64,000 bases of DNA from Jeotgalicoccus sp036782755 (GTDB lineage Bacteria; Bacillota; Bacilli; Staphylococcales; Salinicoccaceae): NCBI GenBank assembly GCA_036782755.1, contig DAIPYL010000004.1, positions 5,158-69,157 on the forward strand. The letters run 5' to 3'. Position numbers and translations under genes: made by a program. Of the stretch, positions 25,842 through 33,491 are shown one piece after another. The notes under the pieces were generated by a model. The model was not told the origin of the DNA, did not search any database, and worked only from the letters and a program-made list of their open reading frames with translations. Position 1 is the stretch's first letter; each line of letters starts with the position of its first letter.

Positions 25842-25941
25842 NNNNNNNNNNNNNNNNNNNNNNNNNNNNNNNNNNNNNNNNNNNNNNNNNNNNNNNNNNN
25901 NNNNNNNNNNNNNNNNNNNNNNNNNNNNNNNNNNNNNNNNN
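25842..25941. other. Assembly gap of 100 N
   Basis: The sequence is unknown here. Unlike the other two gaps, the flanks share no repeat, so real sequence of unknown length may be missing. The surrounding intergenic region (25687-26008) shows no gene; the flanks are AT-rich. Confidence 0.95.
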
Positions 25942-26008
25942 TAACTGGACTCCCCTGTAATCATTCAATTTATTATATGCGGAGATATTACAGTATGATA
26001 ATCTTTTT

Positions 26009-26284
26009 TTAAGGCTTAATTATGTCGGATGGTTCTGCATCCTTAAGCTGTTTGATCAGCAGATAAGGTACTTTGCCGCTGACCTTTTCATATTCTTTGA
26101 AAAGTGTTTTCTCTTCAGACTTTGACGGAACAATTACTTTAAAATCGTTATATGCTTCTTCAAACTTTCCTGCAAGGACACCTTCTTCATAACCGATTTC
26201 CACAGCCTGATAAAAAGACATTACATGCAGTATTTCTTCAGTGCTCCAATCGTAATCGAGCGGATAAGAATATTCATCGTTCAT
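26009..26284 (-). CDS. UPF0223 family protein (YktA-like)
   Basis: This small acidic protein of 91 residues begins MNDEYSYPLDYDWSTEEI, the hallmark of the YktA family. GGAGGT lies seven bases upstream of the ATG at 26284, so I prefer this to a start 15 bases further up. Function is unknown. The gene follows the pdh operon, as in Bacillus and Staphylococcus, separated by a terminator. Confidence 0.9.
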   Translation of the reverse strand: MNDEYSYPLDYDWSTEEILHVMSFYQAVEIGYEEGVLAGKFEEAYNDFKVIVPSKSEEKTLFKEYEKVSGKVPYLLIKQLKDAEPSDIIKP

Positions 26285-26304
26285 TATATTTACCTCCAAA
26301 TAAA

Positions 26305-26338
26305 ATAAAGGCCAGAGTAATTAACCCTGACCTTTAAA
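26305..26338 (-). terminator. Terminator of the pdh operon
   Basis: On the minus strand AAAGGTCAGGGT pairs with ACTCTGGCCTTT (one G-T pair) around a four-base loop, followed by a T-rich stretch, between pdhD and yktA. Confidence 0.75.
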
Positions 26339-26348
26339 GTTTATAAAA

Positions 26349-27755
26349 TTACATTGAGTGAATTGGACGTCCTAAAGCAACTTCCGCTGCTTCCATAGGA
26401 ATTTCACCTAATGTAGGGTGCGCATGAATTGTTAATGCGATATCCTCAAGAGTCATACCAGTTTCAACTGCAAGACCAAGTTCAGAAATAATATCTGAGG
26501 CACCGTTACCTGCAACTTGAGCACCGATAACAAGTCCATCTTCTTTACGTGCTACAACTTTAACAAAACCATCTGTTTTGTTAAGACCAAGCGCGCGGCC
26601 GTTAGCCTGGAACGGGAACTTGCCTGTAACAACTTCGATATCTTTTTCTTTAGCCTGTTTTTCGTTGTAACCCACTGTAGCCAGTTCAGGCTCAGTGAAA
26701 CATACTGCAGGCATAGCGATGTAATCAACTTCTGATTTTTCGCCAGCAATTGCTTCTGCAGCAACTTTACCTTCGTAGCTTGCTTTATGAGCAAGTGGAA
26801 GTCCGTCAACGATATCACCGATAGCATAAATATTAGACACGCTTGAACGTGACTGCTTATCAACTTCGATTAAACCGCGGTCAGTCATTTTAATTCCTAA
26901 TTCTTCAAGACCAAGCTCATCAGTGTTTGGTCTGCGGCCTACAGTAACAAGTACGTAGTCAGCTTCAACTTCATGAGTTTCATCTTTAGCTTCGTAAGTT
27001 ACTTTAACGCCGTTGTCTGTTTCTTCAGCAGACTTAGCCATTGCTTTAGTAACGATTGTAGCATTTTTAGATTTAAGGTTTTTCTTAACAAGCTGAGTCA
27101 TCTGTTTTTCAAAACCGCCCAAGATATCAGGCGTTCCTTCAAGAATCGTTACTTCTGTACCAAAGTTAGCGTATGCTGATCCCAGCTCAGTCCCGATATA
27201 TCCGCCGCCGATAACGATAAGTTTCTGAGGCGCTTCTTCAAGTGCCAATGCACCGGTAGAGTCTAAGATACGGCCGCCGAATTTGAATCCCGGGATTTCA
27301 ATCGGACGTGAACCTGTTGCGATGATTGCATTTTTAAACTCGTAAGTTTGTGACTGCTTATCATCCATTACTTTTAATTTGCTGTCGTCTACAAAGTAAG
27401 CTTCACCTTTAACGACGTTGACTTTGTTGCCTTTTAAGAGCATGTCAACACCGCCGACAAGTTTGTTTACTACGCTGTCTTTAAACTCCTGAACTTTTGT
27501 GAAGTCTAATTTAACGCCTTCAGTAATAACACCCATGTCTTCAGAGTTTTGAGCTTCCTGGTAACGGTGTGCCGATGAAATCATTGCTTTCGACGGGATA
27601 CACCCAACGTTTAAGCAGACTCCTCCGACATTGCCTTTTTCTACCAGTGTTACACTCTGGCCAAGCTGTGCTGCACGGATCGCAGCGACATATCCGCCGG
27701 GACCTGCACCAATTACAATTGTATCAGTTTCAATAGGAAAATCTCCAACTACCAT
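26349..27755 (-). CDS. lpdA: Dihydrolipoyl dehydrogenase (E3)
   Basis: E3 reoxidises the lipoyl groups of the pyruvate dehydrogenase complex with FAD and NAD+. The 468 residues show the FAD motif GAGPGGYVAA (about 17-26), the redox disulfide GGVCLNVGCIPSK (about 44-56), the NAD motif GGGYIGTELG and the catalytic C-terminal HAHPTLGE (about 443-450). It follows pdhC by four bases and is the last gene of the operon. Confidence 0.97.
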   Translation of the reverse strand: MVVGDFPIETDTIVIGAGPGGYVAAIRAAQLGQSVTLVEKGNVGGVCLNVGCIPSKAMISSAHRYQEAQNSEDMGVITEGVKLDFTKVQEFKDSVVNKLVGGVDMLLKGNKVNVVKGEAYFVDDSKLKVMDDKQSQTYEFKNAIIATGSRPIEIPGFKFGGRILDSTGALALEEAPQKLIVIGGGYIGTELGSAYANFGTEVTILEGTPDILGGFEKQMTQLVKKNLKSKNATIVTKAMAKSAEETDNGVKVTYEAKDETHEVEADYVLVTVGRRPNTDELGLEELGIKMTDRGLIEVDKQSRSSVSNIYAIGDIVDGLPLAHKASYEGKVAAEAIAGEKSEVDYIAMPAVCFTEPELATVGYNEKQAKEKDIEVVTGKFPFQANGRALGLNKTDGFVKVVARKEDGLVIGAQVAGNGASDIISELGLAVETGMTLEDIALTIHAHPTLGEIPMEAAEVALGRPIHSM

Positions 27756-27759
27756 TTTA

Positions 27760-29094
27760 CTACCCCTCCATTAATAATAAATCCGGATTATTAAGCAGAC
27801 GCTTAATGTGATTTAAAGCATTTTGAGCTGTTGCGCCATCGATTTGTCTATGGTCGTAACTTAGTGATAGTGCGAGCACACGTGCCGCGACAATTTCGCC
27901 GTCTTTTACAACAGGCTGTTCTTCAATACGGCCAATTCCTAAAATAGCAACTTCAGGCTGATTGATAACTGGTGTGAACCATTTACCGCCTGCAGATCCA
28001 AGGTTGGAAATTGTTACTGAACCGCCCTTCATCTCATCTGATGAAAGCTTGCCGTCACGTGCTTTTGTAGCTAATTCGTTAATTTCATCAGAAATTTCGA
28101 ACATTGAAAGTTTGTCAGCATCATTTACAACAGGTACAACTAAACCTTTTTCAGTATCTGCCGCAATACCTACATTATAGTAATGTTTCTGAATGACTTC
28201 AAATGTTTCATTATCAATTGAAGTGTTTAATTCAGGATATTTCTTAAGTGCAGACACAAGTGCTTTAACAACGTAAGGAAGGAATGTTAATTTAACACCC
28301 TGTTCCGCTGCAACTTCCTTGAATTTCTTACGGTGAGCCCACAGTGCATCGACTTCAACTTCATCGATGTGTGTCACGTGCGGAGATGTGTGTTTAGAGT
28401 TAACCATTGCTTTCGCAATCGCTTTTCTCATTCCGCTCATCTTCTCGCGAGTTTCAAGGTCGTCTGTTTCTTGTTTAGCAGGGGCTTTCTTAGCAGATGC
28501 CGCTGCTTCTTCAGTTTCTTTGGCTGCTGATTCTGTTTCTTTTGGCTCAGCTGCTTCAGTACCGAAGTTTTCGATGTCTTCTTTAAGGATACGGCCGTTT
28601 TTACCAGTGCCTGTAACCTCTTTAATATTTACATCATTTTCACGTGCAAATTTACGGACAGATGGCATCGCAATAACTATTTTATCGCTGTCTGATACAT
28701 CTTTATCTGATTTTTTGTCTTTTTTATTCGGAGTTTCTTCTGAAGCCTCTTCTTCTTCTGCAGGTTTGGCTGCATCATCCGCAGGTTTTTCCGAAGTTTT
28801 TTCAGCTTTCTCTTCAGTTTTTTCTTCAGGTTTTTCTTCAGAATCTGAATCTTCGCTGCCGTCGTCGATCGTTACAATTGTCGTACCGACTGTAGTAACT
28901 TCGCCTTCTTCGATATGAATCTTAGAAACTGTACCATCTACAGGAGACGGGATTTCTACGACTGCTTTATCGTTTTGAATTTCTACCAATACATCATCTT
29001 CGCTAATTTTATCGCCTTCGGCTACTAGCCACTTTGCGATTTCCCCTTCGTGAATTCCTTCACCGATGTCCGGGAGTTTAAATTCAAATGCCAT
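27760..29094 (-). CDS. pdhC: Pyruvate dehydrogenase E2, dihydrolipoamide acetyltransferase
   Basis: E2 forms the core of the complex and passes the acetyl group to CoA. The 444 residues carry one lipoyl domain (lysine at about 43 in NDKAVVEI), a long Glu/Lys/Ala-rich flexible linker (about 80-135), a subunit-binding domain (PSVRKFARENDVNI, about 144-180), a second Ala/Glu linker, and the catalytic domain ending with DHRQIDGA (about 415-422). S. aureus E2 is similar in domain order. The linker causes a long antisense open frame, which is not a gene. Confidence 0.97.
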   Translation of the reverse strand: MAFEFKLPDIGEGIHEGEIAKWLVAEGDKISEDDVLVEIQNDKAVVEIPSPVDGTVSKIHIEEGEVTTVGTTIVTIDDGSEDSDSEEKPEEKTEEKAEKTSEKPADDAAKPAEEEEASEETPNKKDKKSDKDVSDSDKIVIAMPSVRKFARENDVNIKEVTGTGKNGRILKEDIENFGTEAAEPKETESAAKETEEAAASAKKAPAKQETDDLETREKMSGMRKAIAKAMVNSKHTSPHVTHIDEVEVDALWAHRKKFKEVAAEQGVKLTFLPYVVKALVSALKKYPELNTSIDNETFEVIQKHYYNVGIAADTEKGLVVPVVNDADKLSMFEISDEINELATKARDGKLSSDEMKGGSVTISNLGSAGGKWFTPVINQPEVAILGIGRIEEQPVVKDGEIVAARVLALSLSYDHRQIDGATAQNALNHIKRLLNNPDLLLMEG

Positions 29095-29119
29095 AACTAT
29101 TCCTCCTATATATTAGACT

Positions 29120-30097
29120 TTAGAAATCCAGCACTTCTTTTGCACGTTCAATGATATCATCTTTGTTCGGTAACCAGACGCTTTCGGCCTGAGTGAACGG
29201 ATATACTGTATCCGGTGCAGTAACACGTTTAATTGGAGCTTCAAGGTGCAGAATCGCACGCTCTGATAATTCAGAAACAACGTTTGCCGCCACACCAGCC
29301 TGGCGCTGTGCTTCCTGGATAACTACTGCTCTGTTAGTTTTCTTAACAGATTCGATTAAAGTGTCGTAATCTACAGGTGAAACAGTACGAAGGTCGATAA
29401 CTTCTGCACTTACGTCTTCTTTAGCAAGTTCTTCAGCAGCTTTCATTGCTTCCTGAACCATAGCACCGTATGCGATTAAAGTAATATCTGTACCTTCCTG
29501 TTTAATGCTTGCTTTGCCGATTTCCACTTCGTAGTCCTCTTCAGGTACATCTTCGCGGAAAGAACGGTATAATTTCATGTGCTCAAGGAAAATAACAGGA
29601 TCGTTTGAACGAATTGCTGAAATTAAAAGTCCTTTAGCATCTACAGGGTTTGACGGAATTACTACGCGTAAACCTGGAGTCTGAGCCATCAGACCTTCCA
29701 GTGAGTCTGCGTGAAGTTCAGGCGTGTTAACTCCGCCGCCGAATGGTGCACGGATAACGATTGGTGTTGATTTAGATGCACCGGAACGAACTCTGTGACG
29801 TGCAATCTGTCCTGCAATACCATCCATTGCTTCAAACAGGAAGCCGAAGAACTGTATTTCAACTACAGGACGGTAGTCTTCTAAAGTTAAGCCTAAACCT
29901 AATGATACCAGACCGCTTTCTGCAAGCGGAGTATCGAATACACGGTCAACCCCGAACTCTTCCTGCAATCCTTCTGTTACACGGAATACCCCGCCGTTAA
30001 CACCAACATCCTCACCAAAAACAAGAACGTTCTCATCATTTTTAAGTTCTGTTGCCATAGCATTAGTAATAGCTTGAACCATCGTCATTTGTGCCAT
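29120..30097 (-). CDS. pdhB: Pyruvate dehydrogenase E1 beta subunit
   Basis: This subunit pairs with E1 alpha to decarboxylate pyruvate with thiamine diphosphate. The 325-residue sequence has VFGEDVGVNGGVFRVTEGL (about 26-44), DTPLAESG and the FLEHMKLYR block, all characteristic of E1 beta. It follows pdhA by two bases and precedes pdhC by 25. Confidence 0.97.
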   Translation of the reverse strand: MAQMTMVQAITNAMATELKNDENVLVFGEDVGVNGGVFRVTEGLQEEFGVDRVFDTPLAESGLVSLGLGLTLEDYRPVVEIQFFGFLFEAMDGIAGQIARHRVRSGASKSTPIVIRAPFGGGVNTPELHADSLEGLMAQTPGLRVVIPSNPVDAKGLLISAIRSNDPVIFLEHMKLYRSFREDVPEEDYEVEIGKASIKQEGTDITLIAYGAMVQEAMKAAEELAKEDVSAEVIDLRTVSPVDYDTLIESVKKTNRAVVIQEAQRQAGVAANVVSELSERAILHLEAPIKRVTAPDTVYPFTQAESVWLPNKDDIIERAKEVLDF

Positions 30098-30099
30098 AA

Positions 30100-31206
30100 T
30101 TATTTAGACTCCTTTCCTTTATAGTACTCATACTGCTCTTCTAAGTTTGATGGTTTTACATCGTACATAAGATCCATCAGTTCAGTTACTGATTGTTTTT
30201 CAGTTGCATCCGCTTCTTTAAGTGCAGCTTTTACATCTTGTTTAGCCTGTTCAATAACTTCTTCTTCTTTTTCTTTAGACCATAATTTTTTGCCTTCTAA
30301 ATAAGTACGGAAACGTACGATAGGGTCTTTTTTCTCCCAGTCAGTATCTTCGTCAGAAGTTCTGTAACGTGTCGGGTCGTCCCCTGCCATCGTGTGCGGT
30401 CCGTAACGGTAGCACATTGTTTCGATCAGTGTCGGGCCGTCTCCTGCAACTGCACGATCACGAGCATCTTTAGTTACTTTGTAAACTGCAAGAGGATCCA
30501 TACCGTCGACAACAACACCCGGGATACCTGCTGCTACTGCTTTTTGCGCAAGTGTTGCAGCTTTACTCTGTAATTCTCTCGGAGTTGAAATTGCATAGTT
30601 GTTGTTTTGGATAACAAAGATTGCCGGTGCGTTGTATGCTCCTGCAAAGTTAATCCCTTCGTAGAAATCACCCTGTGACGTTCCGCCGTCACCAGTGTAA
30701 GTAATTGCTACGTTTTCTTTACCGCGTTTTTTAATACCAAGTGCCACACCGGCGTTTTGTACATACTGCGCACCGATAATGATTTGCGGGCTCAGTGCAT
30801 TAACGCCTTCAGGGAACTGGTTTCCTTTATAATGTCCGCGTGAGAATAAAAATGCTTTTGTCAGCGGAAGGCCGTGCCAGATAAGCTGTGGAACGTCACG
30901 GTAACCCGGAAGTACATAATCCCCTTCAGATAATGCATAGTGACTCGCAATCTGTGATGCTTCCTGACCTGCTGTCGGAGCATAGAATCCAAGACGTCCC
31001 TGACGGTTAAGTGCTGTCGAACGCTCATCTAAAACTCTTGTCCATACCATTCTCGTCATTAATTCAACGAGTTCCTCATCAGATAATTTTGGATCCATGT
31101 CTTTATTGACAATTTCGCCTTTTTCATTCAAAATCTGAAGCATTTCAAATTTCGCTTCGATTTCAGAAAGAACATCAACCGGATTCAATTTCTTATTTGC
31201 TGCCAT
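30100..31206 (-). CDS. pdhA: Pyruvate dehydrogenase E1 alpha subunit
   Basis: E1 alpha binds thiamine diphosphate: the motif begins at GDGGTSQGDFYEG (about 171-183) and ends at NN (about 201-202). YRYGPHTMAGDDPTRYR is the phosphorylation-loop equivalent region. The 368 residues are normal. It heads the pdhABCD operon. The start ATG lies behind AGAAGGGATTG. A 165-base gap to the upstream lipoprotein gene should carry the promoter. Confidence 0.97.
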   Translation of the reverse strand: MAANKKLNPVDVLSEIEAKFEMLQILNEKGEIVNKDMDPKLSDEELVELMTRMVWTRVLDERSTALNRQGRLGFYAPTAGQEASQIASHYALSEGDYVLPGYRDVPQLIWHGLPLTKAFLFSRGHYKGNQFPEGVNALSPQIIIGAQYVQNAGVALGIKKRGKENVAITYTGDGGTSQGDFYEGINFAGAYNAPAIFVIQNNNYAISTPRELQSKAATLAQKAVAAGIPGVVVDGMDPLAVYKVTKDARDRAVAGDGPTLIETMCYRYGPHTMAGDDPTRYRTSDEDTDWEKKDPIVRFRTYLEGKKLWSKEKEEEVIEQAKQDVKAALKEADATEKQSVTELMDLMYDVKPSNLEEQYEYYKGKESK

Positions 31207-31336
31207 GTGTGTTCACAATCCCTTCTAATTTGTTTGTAATTATCTTTATTTTATCACACTACTGTTCTAACAGTAAACCAAGTACAGATATAACAGATTG
31301 GAACAGAGTTGATATATCAACGTTTTTGATACTGGT

Positions 31337-31350
31337 ACAGTTATAACTGT
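31337..31350. promoter_or_regulatory. 14-base perfect palindrome upstream of pdhA
   Basis: ACAGTTATAACTGT is a perfect inverted repeat in the gap between ykyA and pdhA, about 130 bases upstream of the pdhA start and just after the ykyA stop. It looks like an operator half-site pair rather than a terminator because no T-run follows. The binding protein, if any, is unknown. Confidence 0.3.
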
Positions 31351-31371
31351 TATAGTAACACTTCTTAATTC

Positions 31372-32001
31372 TTAGTTATTTTCAAGGATTTGTTCAATTT
31401 CACCTTTCAGCTGATTAATTTTTTCTGTTTCAGCTGAGAAAGTCTCCAAAGCTTCGTTAATCGGTTCACTGTATTCTGCAATTTTGTTTAAATGTTCATC
31501 GACCGCGTCCTGAGTGATTTCTTCTTCACCTAAATATTCGAACAGTGCCTGTTCAGCGCCGAGGGCCTCTGTATATGTATCTGTCATCGTTTCATGTGCA
31601 TCAAAACGTGCATTCATTGATGCGACCAGAGAATCTGCCTCTTTTTTATACTCCTCATTGGAAATTTCTTCCGCTTTTTCACGAGCATCCTCAAATGCTT
31701 CATTTGAATCCGCAATCAGTTCGCGTTCTTCTTCCAGCAGTCCCAGCCGTTCCTCAGTATTACTCTGCAGCTCTTCGCTGATACTATTAATCTCTTCAAT
31801 ATCCGCATTGTTCAGTTCTTCCTGCAGTGATGCTTTCGCACCTTCCAGTTCATTATATTGTTCATTCAATTCAGCAAGTCCCTTTTCTTCACTCAGACTT
31901 CCCGTGAATTCGTCATAAAAATCATTCAGTTCAGATTCAGCATTGCTGCACCCCGATAAAAAAAGTGCTGCGCCGCCTAACATTAAAATAAGTTTCTTCA
32001 C
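31372..32001 (-). CDS. YkyA-like putative cell-wall-binding lipoprotein
   Basis: The 209-residue protein has a lipoprotein signal (MKKLILMLGGAALFLSGC, lipid-carrying Cys18) and is then almost wholly helical, Glu-rich coiled coil to the end. These features, the length and the location between def and pdhA match YkyA of B. subtilis, whose role is unclear. It is probably anchored on the outer face of the membrane. It is divergent from def. Confidence 0.85.
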   Translation of the reverse strand: MKKLILMLGGAALFLSGCSNAESELNDFYDEFTGSLSEEKGLAELNEQYNELEGAKASLQEELNNADIEEINSISEELQSNTEERLGLLEEERELIADSNEAFEDAREKAEEISNEEYKKEADSLVASMNARFDAHETMTDTYTEALGAEQALFEYLGEEEITQDAVDEHLNKIAEYSEPINEALETFSAETEKINQLKGEIEQILENN

Positions 32002-32111
32002 TTAAAATATACCCCCATGCTAATTTAGTTGTGAATCAGTATTTACAATACCATTTTAACGCAAATATATTGTATAATAAACCGAGTGTTTGAAACGAAG
32101 GAGGTTTTATC

Positions 32112-32663
32112 GTGCTGACTATGGAAAATATTGTCCGTGACGGTCACCCGATGCTGCGTAAAAAAGTCAGCGAAGTGGCAGAAATCGATGCACAAACAAT
32201 AGCAGAATTAAAAAGCATGAGAGAATATCTTATCAATTCACAGGATCCTGAACTGAGTGAAAAGTATTCACTGAGAGCAGGTGTCGGACTTGCCGCACCT
32301 CAAATCGGTCTCGATAAGCGTATGCTTGCAGTATACGTGGCAGACGAAGATGGAAATCCTGAATATGATTACATGCTGATTAATCCTAAAGTAATCAGTC
32401 ATTCTGTTAATGAAACTTATTTACCCGGCGGCGAAGGCTGCCTGAGCGTAGATGAAGAAATCGAGGGCATTGTCCAGCGCAAAAAGCGTATTCGCATCAG
32501 CGCTCTGACGATTGACGGCGAAAAAATCGATATTAAAGCTAAAGGATTTTTAGCAGTCGTACTGCAGCATGAACTCGATCATCTTGATGGAATAATGTTT
32601 TACGACCGCATCGATAAAGATGCACCTTTTGAACCGGCTGGCGATGCACAGCCGTTAGAATAA
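32112..32663 (+). CDS. def: Peptide deformylase
   Basis: This metalloenzyme removes the formyl group from nascent proteins. The GTG start at 32112 has AAGGAGG seven bases upstream and gives MLTMENIVRDGHP, matching the staphylococcal start. The 183 residues hold all three motifs: GVGLAAPQIG (about 58-67), EGCLSVD (about 109-115) and QHELDHLDG (about 153-161), with Cys and two His as metal ligands. This is the long type 2 form of Gram-positive bacteria. Confidence 0.97.
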   Translation: MLTMENIVRDGHPMLRKKVSEVAEIDAQTIAELKSMREYLINSQDPELSEKYSLRAGVGLAAPQIGLDKRMLAVYVADEDGNPEYDYMLINPKVISHSVNETYLPGGEGCLSVDEEIEGIVQRKKRIRISALTIDGEKIDIKAKGFLAVVLQHELDHLDGIMFYDRIDKDAPFEPAGDAQPLE

Positions 32664-32674
32664 AAAAGAAGCAT

Positions 32675-32716
32675 AAAAAAACGGCATCTGTTTACAATCA
32701 GGTGCCGTTTTTTTAA
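32675..32716. terminator. Terminator shared by def and the convergent small gene
   Basis: AAACGGCATCTG pairs with CAGGTGCCGTTT, with an A-run before and a T-run after. Confidence 0.85.
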
Positions 32717-32719
32717 AAT

Positions 32720-32992
32720 TTAAATAAATTCATCTTTCCTGATGTTATATTCAATATTTTTATCGCGCAGTTTCTCAATAAGCATGTTCATCTCTTCTTC
32801 ACTGATGAATTCCGGGTCTTCGCCATGCGGTATATACATATCGGTATTAGTATCTTCACTGCTGCCGTAATCTGTATAAATATAATTCATGACGACCTGT
32901 TCTCCCCGGATATTGAACTCGATGCCGGTAAACATTTTATCCCTTCGTGTCTTCTCATTTTTAACCTTTGTCATAATCTGTTCTATCTTCAC
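32720..32992 (-). CDS. Small acidic protein of unknown function
   Basis: The product is 90 residues, soluble, acidic in its second half (DTNTDMYIPHGEDPEFISEEEMNMLIEKL). No motif is recognised. The GTG start at 32992 is supported by GGGAGGGAAAACT directly upstream, which is the reason to regard it as a real gene. It is transcribed alone, converging on def. Related Staphylococcaceae have small conserved hypothetical genes between def and rnjA. Confidence 0.6.
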   Translation of the reverse strand: MKIEQIMTKVKNEKTRRDKMFTGIEFNIRGEQVVMNYIYTDYGSSEDTNTDMYIPHGEDPEFISEEEMNMLIEKLRDKNIEYNIRKDEFI

Positions 32993-33026
32993 AGTTTTCC
33001 CTCCCCTATCCTATTATAAAGTCTTT

Positions 33027-33055
33027 GCAAGTACCGAGTCTATATTGTAAAATGA
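33027..33055 (+). promoter_or_regulatory. Strong candidate promoter for the 31-codon gene
   Basis: TTGCAA and TAAAAT are spaced exactly 17 bases apart, 27 bases before the small gene's ATG. It is one of the best sigma-A-like matches in the window. Confidence 0.55.
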
Positions 33056-33081
33056 GAGTAAGTATATAAGGGTGTGATAGT

Positions 33082-33177
33082 ATGCTGAGAAGGTTACGTG
33101 AGAAACTGATGAAAAAGTTGAAAAGCATCCTGGGCAGAAAAGGTTTATTGCGCAATGAATATATGAAGGGTAAATAA
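33082..33177 (+). CDS. Possible 31-residue basic amphipathic peptide
   Basis: An ATG with AAGGGTG seven bases upstream opens 31 codons with the start MLRRLREKLMKKLKSILGRK. The peptide has about twelve Lys/Arg and two acidic residues, and the first 20 residues would form an amphipathic helix. A promoter lies directly upstream and a terminator 11 bases downstream, so it forms a compact transcription unit of its own. It could be a membrane-active or regulatory peptide, or the transcript could act as a small RNA. It is not similar in charge to known phenol-soluble modulins. Nothing is known to me about it. Confidence 0.45.
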   Translation: MLRRLREKLMKKLKSILGRKGLLRNEYMKGK

Positions 33178-33186
33178 GACCCTAAA

Positions 33187-33227
33187 TAATGTGCTTAAAA
33201 ATTTAGGCACATATTTTTATTTTTTTA
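33187..33227 (+). terminator. Terminator after the 31-codon gene
   Basis: ATGTGCTTAAA pairs with TTTAGGCACAT (one G-T pair) in a tight hairpin followed by a long T-rich run. Confidence 0.8.
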
Positions 33228-33272
33228 TATTTATTTAATAATGATAATTAACTAACAAAGGAGTCATAAATT

Positions 33273-33491
33273 ATGGCAGTATTTAAAGTATTTTTCCAAG
33301 AAGATATGGACACGCGTATCATTAGAGAAGACACGCAGATCCGTTACGTTGAAGCAGAAACAGAAGAAGAGGTTCGTAATTATTTAAAAACGAACCAGAA
33401 CAACATCGAATTTATCCAGGCACTTAGTCCCGCGCATCTGGATTACGAAAAAAACAACAACGACGAATTTAAAGTTGAGACTATCGCGTAA
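33273..33491 (+). CDS. rpoY: RNA polymerase epsilon subunit
   Basis: RpoY is a small accessory subunit of Firmicute RNA polymerase that binds near the secondary channel. The 72 residues have the family form (MAVFKVFFQED, TRYVEAETEEEV-like block and LSPAHLDYE near the end). AAAGGAG lies eight bases upstream. Its stop overlaps the rnjA start by one base (TAATG), the typical rpoY-rnjA arrangement. Confidence 0.95.
   Translation: MAVFKVFFQEDMDTRIIREDTQIRYVEAETEEEVRNYLKTNQNNIEFIQALSPAHLDYEKNNNDEFKVETIA

Noticed and set aside
25738..25968. Open frame running across the 100-N gap near 25.8 kb
   Set aside because: Its continuity depends on translating N; the flanking parts are AT-rich and intergenic in character.
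28367..28918. 183-codon open frame on the plus strand opposite pdhC
   Set aside because: It is the antisense of the Glu/Ala/Lys-rich linkers of E2; it is Ser-rich with no ribosome-binding site, a pure composition effect.
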